NCBI GenBank assembly: GCA_009901575.1
Contig: WXYP01000002.1
Location: forward strand, 558,001 to 622,000
From: Flavobacteriaceae bacterium R38
GTDB lineage: Bacteria > Bacteroidota > Bacteroidia > Flavobacteriales > Flavobacteriaceae
Direction of reading: 5' to 3'
Length of the DNA stretch: 64,000 nucleotides
Shown piece by piece: positions 35,360 through 44,622 of the stretch. The notes below the pieces were generated by a model that saw only the letters and a list, made by a program, of their open reading frames with translations, searched no databases and was not told the origin of the DNA. Both the position numbers and the translations under genes were made by a program. The stretch's first letter is position 1; each line of letters opens with the position of its first letter.

Positions 35360-36169
35360 ATGAAAATATTAACCAAAGGGAAATATTACGGCAGTCAAAA
35401 TTCTGAGACATCTTATAATGGAGTATTATTATCTCAATACACTTATATGGGCCCCAGAACAGATTGGCATTATCATGAAAACCCTTATTTCATGTACGTG
35501 TTGCAGGGGAATATGATGGATTGTAATAAAAAAGTCAAAACACTTTGTCCATCGGGTAGCTTAATGTTTAACAATTGGCAGGAACCTCATTATGGCGCTA
35601 AACATTCTATTGATGCCGGTGGTTTTCACCTGGAATTTGAAAAAAAATGGCTGAAAGAAAATGGAATATCTTTGAATTTACTGGAAGGAAGTCAGTTAAT
35701 TCAGCATCCACAAATACATTTTCTTTTTGCAAAATTATATCATGAGTTTCTGCTTTCTGATAGTTACAGCACAGTAACTGTAGAAGTTTTGTTATTACAA
35801 ATTTGTGAAGCTTTAAATGACTTAAAAACTGTTCATGCGCAAACGCAACCAAATTGGGTAGATGGCTTAAAAGAATTATTACATTATGATACTTCAAACC
35901 TAAGTCTGAAATATTTATCAGATCAACTAAATATACATCCGGTACATATTTCAAGGGCTACTTCAAAGTATCTCTCTATGAGTCTTGGGGAATACATAAG
36001 GCAACAAAAGCTTAAAAAAGCTATTCCGCTTTTATTAGATTCGTCAAAGTCATTAACAGAGATTACTTATCAAGCTGGTTTTTCAGATCAAAGTCATTTT
36101 AATCGTGTTTTTAAATCTCATTTTAATATGAATCCCAGTTCGTATAGAAAAACAATCAGGAAAGTTTAG
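35360..36169 (+). CDS. AraC-family transcriptional regulator with cupin-like N-terminus
   Basis: A 269-residue regulator. The N-terminal part is a cupin-type sensing domain (RTDWHYHENPYFMYVLQG, then PHYGAKHSI). The C-terminal ~95 residues form the double helix-turn-helix: LSLKYLSDQLNIHPVHISR, LGEYIRQQKLKKAIPLL and the signature AGFSDQSHFNRVFKSHFN. It should activate or repress genes in response to a small molecule. Position suggests the downstream serine hydrolase as a target, but no operator is visible. Confidence 0.9.
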   Translation: MKILTKGKYYGSQNSETSYNGVLLSQYTYMGPRTDWHYHENPYFMYVLQGNMMDCNKKVKTLCPSGSLMFNNWQEPHYGAKHSIDAGGFHLEFEKKWLKENGISLNLLEGSQLIQHPQIHFLFAKLYHEFLLSDSYSTVTVEVLLLQICEALNDLKTVHAQTQPNWVDGLKELLHYDTSNLSLKYLSDQLNIHPVHISRATSKYLSMSLGEYIRQQKLKKAIPLLLDSSKSLTEITYQAGFSDQSHFNRVFKSHFNMNPSSYRKTIRKV

Positions 36170-36209
36170 CAATGTTAATCTCATACAATTATCCATCTAA
36201 ACCATAAGG

Positions 36210-36217
36210 TATTTTTG
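36210..36217 (+). promoter_or_regulatory. Candidate -7 box for the serine hydrolase at 36.2 kb
   Basis: TATTTTTG matches TAnnTTTG, 20 nt before the ATG at 36238, giving a short leader typical of flavobacterial genes. No TTG at -33. Confidence 0.35.
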
Positions 36218-36237
36218 TCTTCAAACATCTTTACATT

Positions 36238-37944
36238 ATGCTAAAAAAAATGATACTACTAGCACTGTGTTGTTGGACACTACAAAGTTGTGCTCAAGAA
36301 AAGAGACAAGATTATCTGGGGAATTGGATAGGAACGTTACCTGACAAGCATAGTTTTAATTTTCAAATCACACTTGAAAGTTATGGTTCAAACGAGTATC
36401 AACTTCGCATTGCAAATACAAAACCTGTCATCACTAAAAATTTTACATCGGTTAATAACGATCATATCCAGTTTAATGTTGATAATCAACTTCATTTTAA
36501 TTTAAAAAACGATAATAATGAGTTAACCGGATACATTAAATCGGGGAAGTTTTATTATTATGTTACGTTACAAAAAACAGAGCAAAATAAATATATTGGA
36601 AACTGGAATCCGTTTATGCTGGACAACGGCCTTACATCAGATGAGCTCTTTTTAAATATTGATCACTATAACGGACAGCTTGAGGCCTATCCCTTTCTTG
36701 GGGATCAAAGATCCAGGGGGTTCTGGGCCAATGATTTTAAGAAAAAAGATAGTATACTTTCTTTTAGAGATGATAATACCGGATTCAATTTTCGAGCTAT
36801 CTTTTTACAAGAGACAATTGAGTTCGAAATGTACCTGATCGATGCTCTCATTACAAAAACGACCTTAACCTATTCAGAGGAGTACTGGGAACCTCCTCTC
36901 CCTCCTATCGTTCACGATCAAAGTACTGATACTCCTTCATCATTAGATGACGGATGGGCTACCGGAAATATTAAAGATTATGGTATTGATGAAACCGGAC
37001 TGAAAAGACTCATCGATAGCATTAATATCAAGGCTCTGGTCAATACGCATAGTGTGTTAATAACCAAAAAAAACAAATTAGTATTTGAAGCTTATTTTGA
37101 TGGTTTCAATGCTAATATTCCACATGATTTGCGATCTGCTTCCAAGAGTATTTCATCTGCAATAATAGGCATTGCCATTGATGATAAAATCATAGAGAGT
37201 GTTGACGAGAAATTATATGACTTTATCCCTGAAAATTATCAATACACAAAAGATTCATTAAAATCGGCTATCAAAATCAAAGACCTGTTGACAATGAGTT
37301 CCGGATTAGATGTCAACAACCTGGCATCAGAAGAAAATTATCAAAATTCTAGTCGTTCAAAAAGTTGGCTTCAAACCGTTTTAGAAGCTCCTATGGTAAA
37401 AACTCCGGGAACTTATGCCGATTACGGCTCTGCAAATCCGTTTTTGCTTGGGATGTATTTAAACGAACGATTAGAAAAACCACTGGAGGATTATATGGAT
37501 GAAAAGCTTTTTGCTCCTTTAGGTATCACCAATTATATCAATCAGACAGACGATACACAGGTAATTCCTTATTTTGGAGGAGGAATGCTTTTGACGCCAA
37601 GGGATTTACTCAAATTTGGCCAGCTTTACCTTAACAAAGGCAAATGGAATGGGAAACAAATTATTTCAGAAAGTTGGGTAACAGCGTCATTTGGGAAATA
37701 TTTACGATTACAGGATACGAGAGATAAAAATGAATATGGTTATCTATGGTGGCATGATACTTACTTGGTCAAGGGAAAAGCTATAAACACTATTGAAGCA
37801 AGAGGTGCCGGAGGTCAGTTTATTTTTATAATTCCGGAACTAGAATCAGTAGTAGTAATAACGTCAGGAAATTTCAGGAATAGGAAAGGGAATCAAGCAA
37901 GAGATATTTTAAAAGAATATATCTTACCGGCAATGACAGATTAA
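36238..37944 (+). CDS. Lipoprotein serine hydrolase (class C beta-lactamase-like) with N-terminal beta domain
   Basis: A 568-residue lipoprotein (LALCCWTLQSC lipobox). Residues ~22-215 are a beta-rich domain without a recognised family; the rest is a beta-lactamase-related domain. RSASKSIS gives the SxxK pair, DYGSANPF sits in the place of the Tyr motif, and RGAGGQ replaces the HTG/KTG motif. FGGGMLLTPRDLLKFGQL and YGYLWWHD are also typical of the EstB-like branch. It should be a periplasmic or surface esterase or peptidase. It follows the AraC regulator by 68 bp on the same strand. Confidence 0.86.
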   Translation: MLKKMILLALCCWTLQSCAQEKRQDYLGNWIGTLPDKHSFNFQITLESYGSNEYQLRIANTKPVITKNFTSVNNDHIQFNVDNQLHFNLKNDNNELTGYIKSGKFYYYVTLQKTEQNKYIGNWNPFMLDNGLTSDELFLNIDHYNGQLEAYPFLGDQRSRGFWANDFKKKDSILSFRDDNTGFNFRAIFLQETIEFEMYLIDALITKTTLTYSEEYWEPPLPPIVHDQSTDTPSSLDDGWATGNIKDYGIDETGLKRLIDSINIKALVNTHSVLITKKNKLVFEAYFDGFNANIPHDLRSASKSISSAIIGIAIDDKIIESVDEKLYDFIPENYQYTKDSLKSAIKIKDLLTMSSGLDVNNLASEENYQNSSRSKSWLQTVLEAPMVKTPGTYADYGSANPFLLGMYLNERLEKPLEDYMDEKLFAPLGITNYINQTDDTQVIPYFGGGMLLTPRDLLKFGQLYLNKGKWNGKQIISESWVTASFGKYLRLQDTRDKNEYGYLWWHDTYLVKGKAINTIEARGAGGQFIFIIPELESVVVITSGNFRNRKGNQARDILKEYILPAMTD

Positions 37945-38099
37945 AAAATCAGTGCATCACAATTGCCCCTAATTGCTTTGCTTCAATTGTTTACATTGTC
38001 AATGTCAATTGAATTAATTAACTTGCTACTACAACCAAAGGCCGTTTGTTTTTCTATCAAAGTTATATACAAATCGTTAGCAGCAATTAAGAAAATAAA
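37945..38099. other. Non-coding spacer with short palindromes and a GTTAGCA box
   Basis: Contains ACATTGTCAATGT (about 37993-38005), a 13-nt palindrome, and AAATCGTTAGCA (GTTAGCA at 38076-38082), 24 nt before the GTG start of the next gene. The same AAATCGTTAGCA precedes the propeller lipoprotein gene at 31453, where it starts 22 nt before the ATG. Confidence 0.45.
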
Positions 38100-38897
38100 G
38101 TGAAATTAAAAACTATAACGCTGTCATCAGTTCTGCTATGCATTATTGGGTGCAAGCAATCACAGTATAAAAAAGAAAACATAACCGATTCAGTAATTGA
38201 AATAAATCAATCGAAAAAGGTTTCCAGTAACCTTGTTGATTGGGTAAATGCTTTTAACACCAATACTCTGGAAAATTCTTATGATGGAAATGCTATCAAA
38301 ATTATCTCTTCAGATACTATAATTAGCAGTGCATCCGAAATAGCCAATCATTATAGAACTCACAAAAACAAAATTACTTCTATTGAATCATTATTCAGTA
38401 TAGAGGCAAATAAAGAAAGAGGTATTACTTATGAATTAGTTAAATATAAAACTGATAACCTTAAAGAATATACTCAAATAGTAATTTGGAAGGCTCAAGG
38501 CGAAAAAACAATCCGGGAGTTTGAATTCACAGGAGAAAACACCATAGAATCTGCTCAGGTTGATACAACCAAAATAGCTGAAAGACGAAAGTTATGGATA
38601 GAATTGTGTAATGCGCATAACCCTGAAAATCTTGTCAAAGAACTCTATAGTGCCAATACTATGTATTTTAATCATAAACCAATAGTAAAAGGAACAGAAG
38701 ATTTGATAAAGGAATATGATTATATGAGTAATGAAAACTATGCTTTAAACCTAAATCCTATAAAATTAGAAGTCATCAATGCCAACCTGGCTTTTGAAAT
38801 CGGACAATGTAGCGGCAGTTATAACGGAAAATACATTTTGGTATGGAGAAAGCAGGCAGATGGAGTTTGGAAGGTATATATTGATTCTAATATTTAA
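38100..38897 (+). CDS. Lipoprotein with two SnoaL/NTF2-like domains
   Basis: A 265-residue lipoprotein starting at a GTG codon (ITLSSVLLCIIGC lipobox), which the ORF needs because no ATG lies before the signal sequence. Two NTF2-like units can be followed: LVDWVNAFNTNTLENSY to about residue 140, and RRKLWIELCNAHNPENLVKELYSANTMYFNH to the end (WRKQADGVWKVYID). Function is unknown; related folds bind or convert small ligands. Preceded by a GTTAGCA box like the propeller lipoprotein gene. Confidence 0.7.
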   Translation: MKLKTITLSSVLLCIIGCKQSQYKKENITDSVIEINQSKKVSSNLVDWVNAFNTNTLENSYDGNAIKIISSDTIISSASEIANHYRTHKNKITSIESLFSIEANKERGITYELVKYKTDNLKEYTQIVIWKAQGEKTIREFEFTGENTIESAQVDTTKIAERRKLWIELCNAHNPENLVKELYSANTMYFNHKPIVKGTEDLIKEYDYMSNENYALNLNPIKLEVINANLAFEIGQCSGSYNGKYILVWRKQADGVWKVYIDSNI

Positions 38898-38936
38898 ATT
38901 AAAAAATGATAACTAATAATCATTAAAATATAAATC

Positions 38937-39647
38937 ATGAAAAAAATAATTCCATTTTTTATTTGCGCTCTTTTTTCATTTGTAATTCATGCACAAAATG
39001 TAATTGGTGCATGGGAAGCCTTTTCTAATTCTGAAAATGGAGATCGTCTAAGGAGTGTTGTTATTTTTGCAGATGGTTACCAGGTAATAGCAACATATGA
39101 TGTTGCTACCGGTAAATTTATTTATTCTAATGGAGGTACCTGGAAATTAGAAGGAGATGTGATGACGGAAAAAGTAGAATTTGATACAGGGAATTCTGAG
39201 CGTGTAGGTACAGAAACAAGTTTTAAAGTAATTATATCTGAAAATGAAATTAAAATTGTTGACAGTCCTTTAAAACTAAAAAGAATTGATAGTGGGTTAC
39301 CGGGTAAGTTACAAGGTGCCTGGCTAATGTCTGGCAGGATTAGAGACGGTAAAACACAATTACGAGACACGAGCAGACCCAGGAAAACAATGAAAATTTT
39401 ATCGGGAACCCGATTTCAATGGATAGCTTACAACACAGAAACAAAGCAATTTATGGGTACTGGAGGGGGAACGTACACTACCAGAAATGGTGAATATGTT
39501 GAAAACATTGATTTCTTTTCGAGAGACGATTCAAAAGCAGGTCTTAGCCTAAAATTTAATTATGAATTGATTGATGGGAAATGGCATCATACAGGTTTAT
39601 CCAGTAAGGGAAATCCAATCCATGAAATATGGAGCGTCAGAGAATAA
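38937..39647 (+). CDS. Exported two-repeat beta protein
   Basis: A 236-residue protein with signal peptide (ending SFVIHAQ) and two similar beta-rich halves, each starting with a GAW motif: GAWEAFSNSENGDRLRSVV and GAWLMSGRIRDGKTQLRD, and each with a GGT motif (SNGGTWKLEGDV; TGGGTYTTRNGEYVE). Lipocalin-like topology is possible. Similar proteins are annotated in Bacteroidota only as membrane or secreted proteins. Lies 39 bp after the NTF2-like lipoprotein and is probably co-transcribed. Confidence 0.68.
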   Translation: MKKIIPFFICALFSFVIHAQNVIGAWEAFSNSENGDRLRSVVIFADGYQVIATYDVATGKFIYSNGGTWKLEGDVMTEKVEFDTGNSERVGTETSFKVIISENEIKIVDSPLKLKRIDSGLPGKLQGAWLMSGRIRDGKTQLRDTSRPRKTMKILSGTRFQWIAYNTETKQFMGTGGGTYTTRNGEYVENIDFFSRDDSKAGLSLKFNYELIDGKWHHTGLSSKGNPIHEIWSVRE

Positions 39648-39706
39648 GTTAAATCAAATGTTTTGCCCAAAACGCATAAAATAATAGCATAAAAAGCCTT
39701 CTATCT

Positions 39707-40387
39707 TTATATTGCTCCCAGGTAAAGAGCAATCATGCTTATCGTATCGATCAATCCATGAATAATGATATTCATCCAAAGGTTTTTCTTTCCGTTTATT
39801 ATATAAATGATTCCGAAAAACAATCCGACAATACCGGTTTGAAGAACTCCAACCGGTCCCTGGTAAAAATGAAGCAATCCGAATACAACAGAACTAGCCA
39901 GTAAACTGATAATCCAGGAAAGGTTATTATTACCAAGAAGTAATGCTATATTTTTCATAATATATCCTCTCCATATCATTTCTTCAGCAAAACCTGCAGT
40001 TATCCAGGCGCTAAGAATCATTAAAATAAGCATTCCTTCATTTCCTTCCAGAGTGTTGAAACGATTTAAATCTTTAGTTTCTGCCGGAAACCATTCAAAG
40101 ATCATAGGATTAATAATCAGCATAAACAATGAAAGAATTAGAATTGTTAACCCAATACTAAATCCTATAGTTTTAATCCAGGATTCGGGTTTTGATAATC
40201 CTAATTCATTACGCGTGGTTTTTCTAAACCGATGTATGACTATCATTACCATTATAGAGGCTATAAATCCAACCTGGCCCAAAATGACTAATCCGGAGAG
40301 CAGAAAAATTGTCAAAATAATCAGAGGTTTATTATTTCGAAATAGTTCTACAGGTTTTTGAGGAAAATAAGTCTTTATTGAATTCAT
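39707..40387 (-). CDS. CPBP-family intramembrane glutamic endopeptidase
   Basis: From the ATG at 40387, about 226 residues with six to eight membrane segments. The CPBP (Rce1/Abi) motifs are present: EEMIWRG (motif 1, EExxxR), VVFGLLHF (motif 2, FxxxH) and NIIIHGLID (motif 3). These intramembrane proteases cut prenylated or signal-type peptides; bacterial examples can be linked to bacteriocin immunity. The upstream extension to 40456 is not supported by the family. No substrate gene is adjacent; the Cys-rich peptides lie 32 kb away. Confidence 0.85.
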   Translation of the reverse strand: MNSIKTYFPQKPVELFRNNKPLIILTIFLLSGLVILGQVGFIASIMVMIVIHRFRKTTRNELGLSKPESWIKTIGFSIGLTILILSLFMLIINPMIFEWFPAETKDLNRFNTLEGNEGMLILMILSAWITAGFAEEMIWRGYIMKNIALLLGNNNLSWIISLLASSVVFGLLHFYQGPVGVLQTGIVGLFFGIIYIINGKKNLWMNIIIHGLIDTISMIALYLGAI

Positions 40388-40491
40388 AATCATTTGTTTT
40401 TTGGACAAACATAATATGAGATCAAATGACAATCGTCTGTGCGTATCCGCGTACACAAGAAACTAATGTATTCTGTAAATGCTTAATAGTA

Positions 40492-41733
40492 TTAAAAATT
40501 GGTTAACAGTCTTATGGTTTGGGCTTCCCATTTATCTTCTATGGGTTGATTCTCTCTATTATAAAAAGGCCATTGACTATTAGCAATATATAGATACCCA
40601 AGATTCTCATAAAACTTACCATTGGTTGGTTCTCCCAATTGATCTAAAGCATTATCCAATAGCGAAATACTTTTTACTTGTTGAACATCGTGAATGATCT
40701 TAATAACCTTTTTAGGAGTAGAGCTATTTTGTACGGCTATTAAAGTTGTGTTATTTATAAATGTAAGTCCGTCTATTCCTTTCAAGAGATAATCATCAGA
40801 CCTTAACCAGATTCGATCATCATAATCGTTTAAATTAATTCTCACGATTCCTTTTATGTAATCAGCGATATAAACATACTTACCATCTTCACTAATGGTT
40901 ACCCCCTGGAGATTAAAAGCTTCCTTAATCGGAATAATTTTTTCTATTTCGTTATTGTTTGTGTTAATCACAAGTAGCTCCGGAGTTGAAGAATTAGTTG
41001 CATAGATTTTATTATCCTCAGCTAGTATCATGCTTCCAATTACAGCTTTTTTCTGTAACTGAACCGTAGAAAGTATGGTTCCGTCTGATGTATTCATTTT
41101 ATAAATAATACCTTCATTACCCTTTTCTTCAGAATAATCATGATATTGAGGTAACATGGCAACAGATACCCATACTACGTTTTTACCTCCGTCTATCACA
41201 GCCATTGCAGCTCCAGGCAATTGATTTAATTCTTTTGCCTTCTTATTTTTAATATCATATTTAAGGACGATCCCATTTCTGACATCAGTTAAATAAGCAA
41301 AGTCATCTTTCAAAACAAAGTCTTCCAGGTGATATTTATTTTGAGTTTCAAAATACAATGAACTATTCTCAATTTTAGTTGCGTACTTAATCACCACACT
41401 TTTTAAATTATCTAATTTATCTGTATCCTTTAACAGGTTTTCAAAATCTTCCTCTTCATCAAATTTTAAATCAGCATTCCAACTAATCAGTTTATTTAAT
41501 GCATTATAAGCTTTTTCTTTTTCGTTATTTAAAGCATACGATGCTGCTAGGTTGAACAGAATAGTAGGATGAGAAGGATGAAGTTCTAATGCCTTTAAAT
41601 TATATGTTTTAAAATTATTATAATCTTTATTCTTGTAGGCTTCAACACTTTTTTGATATAAATCATTTAATGTTTGAGAAGAACCAACAAATGATACTAA
41701 AAAGGTTAAGAAGAAGAATATTTTAAGTTTCAT
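40492..41733 (-). CDS. Exported TPR plus beta-propeller protein
   Basis: A 413-residue protein with signal peptide (ending FVGSSQ). Residues ~22-110 hold TPR repeats (SVEAYKNKDYNNFKTYNLKA, NLAASYALNNEKEKAYNAL); residues ~130-413 form an SMP-30/NHL-like propeller (DNKIYATNSSTPELLVI, VTISEDGKYVYIADYIKG, LTFINNTTLIAVQNSS). Probably a periplasmic or surface binding protein, or a lactonase-like enzyme. It lies 13 bp downstream of a membrane-anchored AraC regulator and is likely its co-transcribed partner. Confidence 0.75.
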   Translation of the reverse strand: MKLKIFFFLTFLVSFVGSSQTLNDLYQKSVEAYKNKDYNNFKTYNLKALELHPSHPTILFNLAASYALNNEKEKAYNALNKLISWNADLKFDEEEDFENLLKDTDKLDNLKSVVIKYATKIENSSLYFETQNKYHLEDFVLKDDFAYLTDVRNGIVLKYDIKNKKAKELNQLPGAAMAVIDGGKNVVWVSVAMLPQYHDYSEEKGNEGIIYKMNTSDGTILSTVQLQKKAVIGSMILAEDNKIYATNSSTPELLVINTNNNEIEKIIPIKEAFNLQGVTISEDGKYVYIADYIKGIVRINLNDYDDRIWLRSDDYLLKGIDGLTFINNTTLIAVQNSSTPKKVIKIIHDVQQVKSISLLDNALDQLGEPTNGKFYENLGYLYIANSQWPFYNRENQPIEDKWEAQTIRLLTNF

Positions 41734-41746
41734 TTTAAATAATTTA

Positions 41747-42859
41747 TTATTGGATGTTTGTTTTTCTATATTCCGAAGGCGTAATTCCTTTTATTTTTTT
41801 AAAAAGCGCATTGAATACCGATTTAGATTTAAATCCCGCATCATATGCCAATCCCAATATACTATACTGCTGTTGATTGATATCTGTCAATAATCTACTC
41901 ACTTCTTCAATTCGATATTCATTAACATAGGTATAGAAGTTTTTATTTGTAAATTGATTGATAACTTGCGATAAATGATTCGAGGATATTTTTAATTGTT
42001 CAGCTAGATTTTTTAAAGTCAATTCAGCATCAAGATAGGGTTTATTCATCTTCATATACTCTTCTAAAGCAGAGAAATATTTTTTTGCAGTTGCTTTACT
42101 CAATCCTGTTTTTTCATATTTAGGCGAGTCTCGTATTGTATTTTCTTCTATTTCTGAAAAAATAGGGGTATATCGTATCCCAAAATATCCAAGTATCAGT
42201 TGAAACAAACATATACTTAAAATACTTATTTTACTGACTACCTGGAAATCTATATCATTAGAAATCAAATAAAATAGATGAAGCAAAAAAATTAAACCAA
42301 AAACAATACTTGCGCCAATGAGTATCATTTCCAACCACGAAAGGTTTCTTTTCTCAATATTTGAATAATTAGCTTTTACAAGCTCTGAATGTCTTCTAAC
42401 TATTCTATAAGATAAAGGGATATAGATAAAACATTGAATAAAAAGAATTATATCTGTAATAGAAAATAATTTTTGCCCGGATAGTTGCCTATTGTATAGC
42501 GTTAATTTCTCATCCCCCGAAATAAAAAAAAGAGTGATCATCAATGTTAGACTCATTAAAACAAAAGGTAATAAATGTATAATGAGCTGACTCTTTTTAA
42601 GGCCTGTACCAACAATACTTCGAGTATAAAAGAAAATAAACGGAACATGTAATAATACTAAAGAAGTATCTAACCCTATAAAATGGGGGTATTCTTGTAT
42701 TAATTCAGAATGCCTGATGTAAAGAAGGGAGAAATGAATGGTCAATATGATTTGCCAAATCCCAAATATTCTATCACTTTCTGATCGTTTCTTTTTATTA
42801 AAAATTAATAACACCAGGAAAGCACAAATTACTATCCCAATAAAAAAGAAAACTTCCAT
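41747..42859 (-). CDS. Membrane-bound AraC-family regulator
   Basis: A 370-residue protein with about seven membrane segments in residues 1-235, then a linker and a C-terminal AraC helix-turn-helix (TLKNLAEQLKISSNHLSQVI, FYTYVNEYRIEEVSRLL, AYDAGFKSKSVFNALFKKIK). This layout, a 7-TM sensor fused to an AraC domain, is common in Bacteroidota. It would act on DNA while in the inner membrane. It lies between a VOC gene (8 bp upstream) and the TPR-propeller gene (13 bp downstream), in one likely operon. Confidence 0.88.
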   Translation of the reverse strand: MEVFFFIGIVICAFLVLLIFNKKKRSESDRIFGIWQIILTIHFSLLYIRHSELIQEYPHFIGLDTSLVLLHVPFIFFYTRSIVGTGLKKSQLIIHLLPFVLMSLTLMITLFFISGDEKLTLYNRQLSGQKLFSITDIILFIQCFIYIPLSYRIVRRHSELVKANYSNIEKRNLSWLEMILIGASIVFGLIFLLHLFYLISNDIDFQVVSKISILSICLFQLILGYFGIRYTPIFSEIEENTIRDSPKYEKTGLSKATAKKYFSALEEYMKMNKPYLDAELTLKNLAEQLKISSNHLSQVINQFTNKNFYTYVNEYRIEEVSRLLTDINQQQYSILGLAYDAGFKSKSVFNALFKKIKGITPSEYRKTNIQ

Positions 42860-42867
42860 TGTTTTGT

Positions 42868-43215
42868 TTATTTATCAGACCAGACTGCAAGTTCATTTCC
42901 TGCCGGATCAGTAAAATGAAACCTTTGGCCACCAGGAAAAGAAAAAATATCTTTAGCTATTCCTCCTCCTGTTTCTATAATTTTATCTTTTATCACATCC
43001 AGGTTTTCATGATAAAGAACAACAAGTACTCCATTTACAATATGCTCCTCTGTTTTTTCAAATCCGCCTTCAAGTCCACTTTCAGAAAACGCCGTATAGG
43101 TAGGTCCATAATCAGTAAAAGTCCAGTTAAAAGCTTTTTGATAAAAGTTTTTAACTGCTTCAAGGTTATTTGCTTTAAATTCTACATAGTTTATATGATT
43201 ATTTTTAATTTCCAT
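42868..43215 (-). CDS. VOC-family (glyoxalase/bleomycin-resistance fold) protein
   Basis: A 115-residue single VOC domain: NYVEFKANNLEAVKNFYQKA at the N-terminus, GPTYTAFSESGLEGGF in the middle and HFTDPAGNELAVW at the end. VOC proteins are metal-dependent lyases, isomerases or dioxygenases, or antibiotic-binding proteins; the role here is unknown. Two bases separate it from the upstream DUF6265 gene and 8 from the downstream AraC gene, so it sits inside an operon. Confidence 0.87.
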   Translation of the reverse strand: MEIKNNHINYVEFKANNLEAVKNFYQKAFNWTFTDYGPTYTAFSESGLEGGFEKTEEHIVNGVLVVLYHENLDVIKDKIIETGGGIAKDIFSFPGGQRFHFTDPAGNELAVWSDK

Positions 43216-43216
43216 G

Positions 43217-43735
43217 TTACGATTTCACTTTTTTATAATTGAATTTTATTTCTTCTTGTTTTCCTTTGTCATCAATAATGACATAGATATTTATTTCATC
43301 ATCACTCACTTTCTCAAAGGTAAATTCATCAAAGTAGACCTTGTCTTCGGTAACTTTTACTAATTTAAAATCAACGGTCTCATCTTTCTTTTCCCATCCT
43401 TTAAGATCTATATGAAAATGTTTAAGTCTAAGTATTAAGGTTTCTTCTTCCTCTGCTATCGTTACAATCTCATAAAACTGAACTTTATTATTGATCACTA
43501 ATTTAAATACACACATCATTGAGCCACCCAAAGGAGGTGTCCATACTTCTTCGGTAACTCCTCCAAAAGCCTGTCCTCTCCAACTTCCTTCTATCCATTT
43601 AATGGCACTTAAATCTGCCTTAGGTGATCCTTTACCAGCATCGTAGGTAATTGTATTTTGAAACTTTCCCTGCCCTAAACTTTTTATTGGTATTATAACT
43701 ATTAGAAAAATACCAAATAGCATATATTTCTTCAT
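43217..43735 (-). CDS. DUF6265-family exported protein
   Basis: A 172-residue protein with signal peptide (ending IKSLGQ). The mature part has KWIEGSWRGQAFGG, EEVWTPPLGGSMMCVFKL and LRLKHFHIDLKGWE, which I associate with DUF6265, a beta-barrel lipocalin-like family frequent in Bacteroidota. It may bind a small molecule. First gene of the run DUF6265-VOC-AraC-TPR/propeller on the minus strand. Confidence 0.78.
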   Translation of the reverse strand: MKKYMLFGIFLIVIIPIKSLGQGKFQNTITYDAGKGSPKADLSAIKWIEGSWRGQAFGGVTEEVWTPPLGGSMMCVFKLVINNKVQFYEIVTIAEEEETLILRLKHFHIDLKGWEKKDETVDFKLVKVTEDKVYFDEFTFEKVSDDEINIYVIIDDKGKQEEIKFNYKKVKS

Positions 43736-43799
43736 CTCTTAATCGTATTAGCCATTAATAAATTTACTATTTCTATTATTAATGACGATTAGTTAGAGT

Positions 43800-44594
43800 T
43801 TAAGATGGACAATATTCATAAATTATCTTCATAAAAGGGGCCCTTTCATTTTTTTCATTAACACGATGCCATAATTCATTTTTTCGCTTCCCATCATCGT
43901 CTACTTCCATCTCATAATGAATATTTTCTCTCCACATATTATTCTGCCAATTATATCGAGTTGTTTGAATATGCTGCCCTGAATCATTATAGGTTAGTAT
44001 CATTTTTCTGGCATTAATCCATTTGTCATCTATCCAAACAGGAAATTCTTTTTCTATAGCCAATCTTCTATGATCATAATGATATGTAATTTTGTTTAGA
44101 TTCGTCTGTATACTATCGGTTACTGTCTTTGTTACTTCGGATAACAATACATTTTTATCATCATATACATAATCTGTAAAATTCATAGATACTCTATTAT
44201 TAGATACAATAGAATCATATCTTTTTATAATTAGATCATCTTTAAAATGGAAATCTGACTTTACAATTAACTCCCATTGATCATGATTCCAACGCTCTCT
44301 GACAGTAGATATATTTCTATCATTTTTATCATATACATGATACATGCGTGTTAAAAATAATGAAGAATCTTTTGTCATTACTTTTTTAGAGATTTCTTCA
44401 GTTAATAAGTTGCCCGTATAGACGAATTCTGTTCTATGAGTTTCTTCCCATCCATCTGAAGTTTTAGCATTCCATATTTGAAATTTCTTCTTGAATTCCT
44501 TTTTTCCTATATTTTTTGATACAGACTGATGTTTACAACAAAAAAACAATGGTATAAAACAATAAATATAATATCTAATCAAAATTTTCATCAT
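43800..44594 (-). CDS. Putative lipoprotein with RHS-like beta repeats
   Basis: A 264-residue protein whose N-terminus (ILIRYYIYCFIPLFFCC) fits a lipoprotein signal. The mature region is made of recurring units such as MYHVYDKNDRNISTV, YVYDDKNVLLSEV, YHYDHRRLAIEKE and LTYNDSGQHIQTTRY, resembling the YxYDxxG pattern of RHS/YD-like repeats in short form. No enzymatic motif is seen. It follows the next gene upstream (anchored protein, end at 44623) by 28 bp, so the two may be co-transcribed. Confidence 0.62.
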   Translation of the reverse strand: MMKILIRYYIYCFIPLFFCCKHQSVSKNIGKKEFKKKFQIWNAKTSDGWEETHRTEFVYTGNLLTEEISKKVMTKDSSLFLTRMYHVYDKNDRNISTVRERWNHDQWELIVKSDFHFKDDLIIKRYDSIVSNNRVSMNFTDYVYDDKNVLLSEVTKTVTDSIQTNLNKITYHYDHRRLAIEKEFPVWIDDKWINARKMILTYNDSGQHIQTTRYNWQNNMWRENIHYEMEVDDDGKRKNELWHRVNEKNERAPFMKIIYEYCPS

Positions 44595-44622
44595 AACTTA
44601 TCATTAAATATAAATTGCTTTT

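Noticed and set aside
35607-35954. 115-codon minus-strand frame
   Set aside because: Lies inside the AraC gene on the opposite strand; no domain and no independent promoter.
40053-40361. 102-codon plus-strand frame
   Set aside because: Antisense to the CPBP protease gene.
42859-43242. 127-codon plus-strand frame
   Set aside because: Antisense to the VOC gene and its neighbour; Phe/Lys/Ser-rich and without features.
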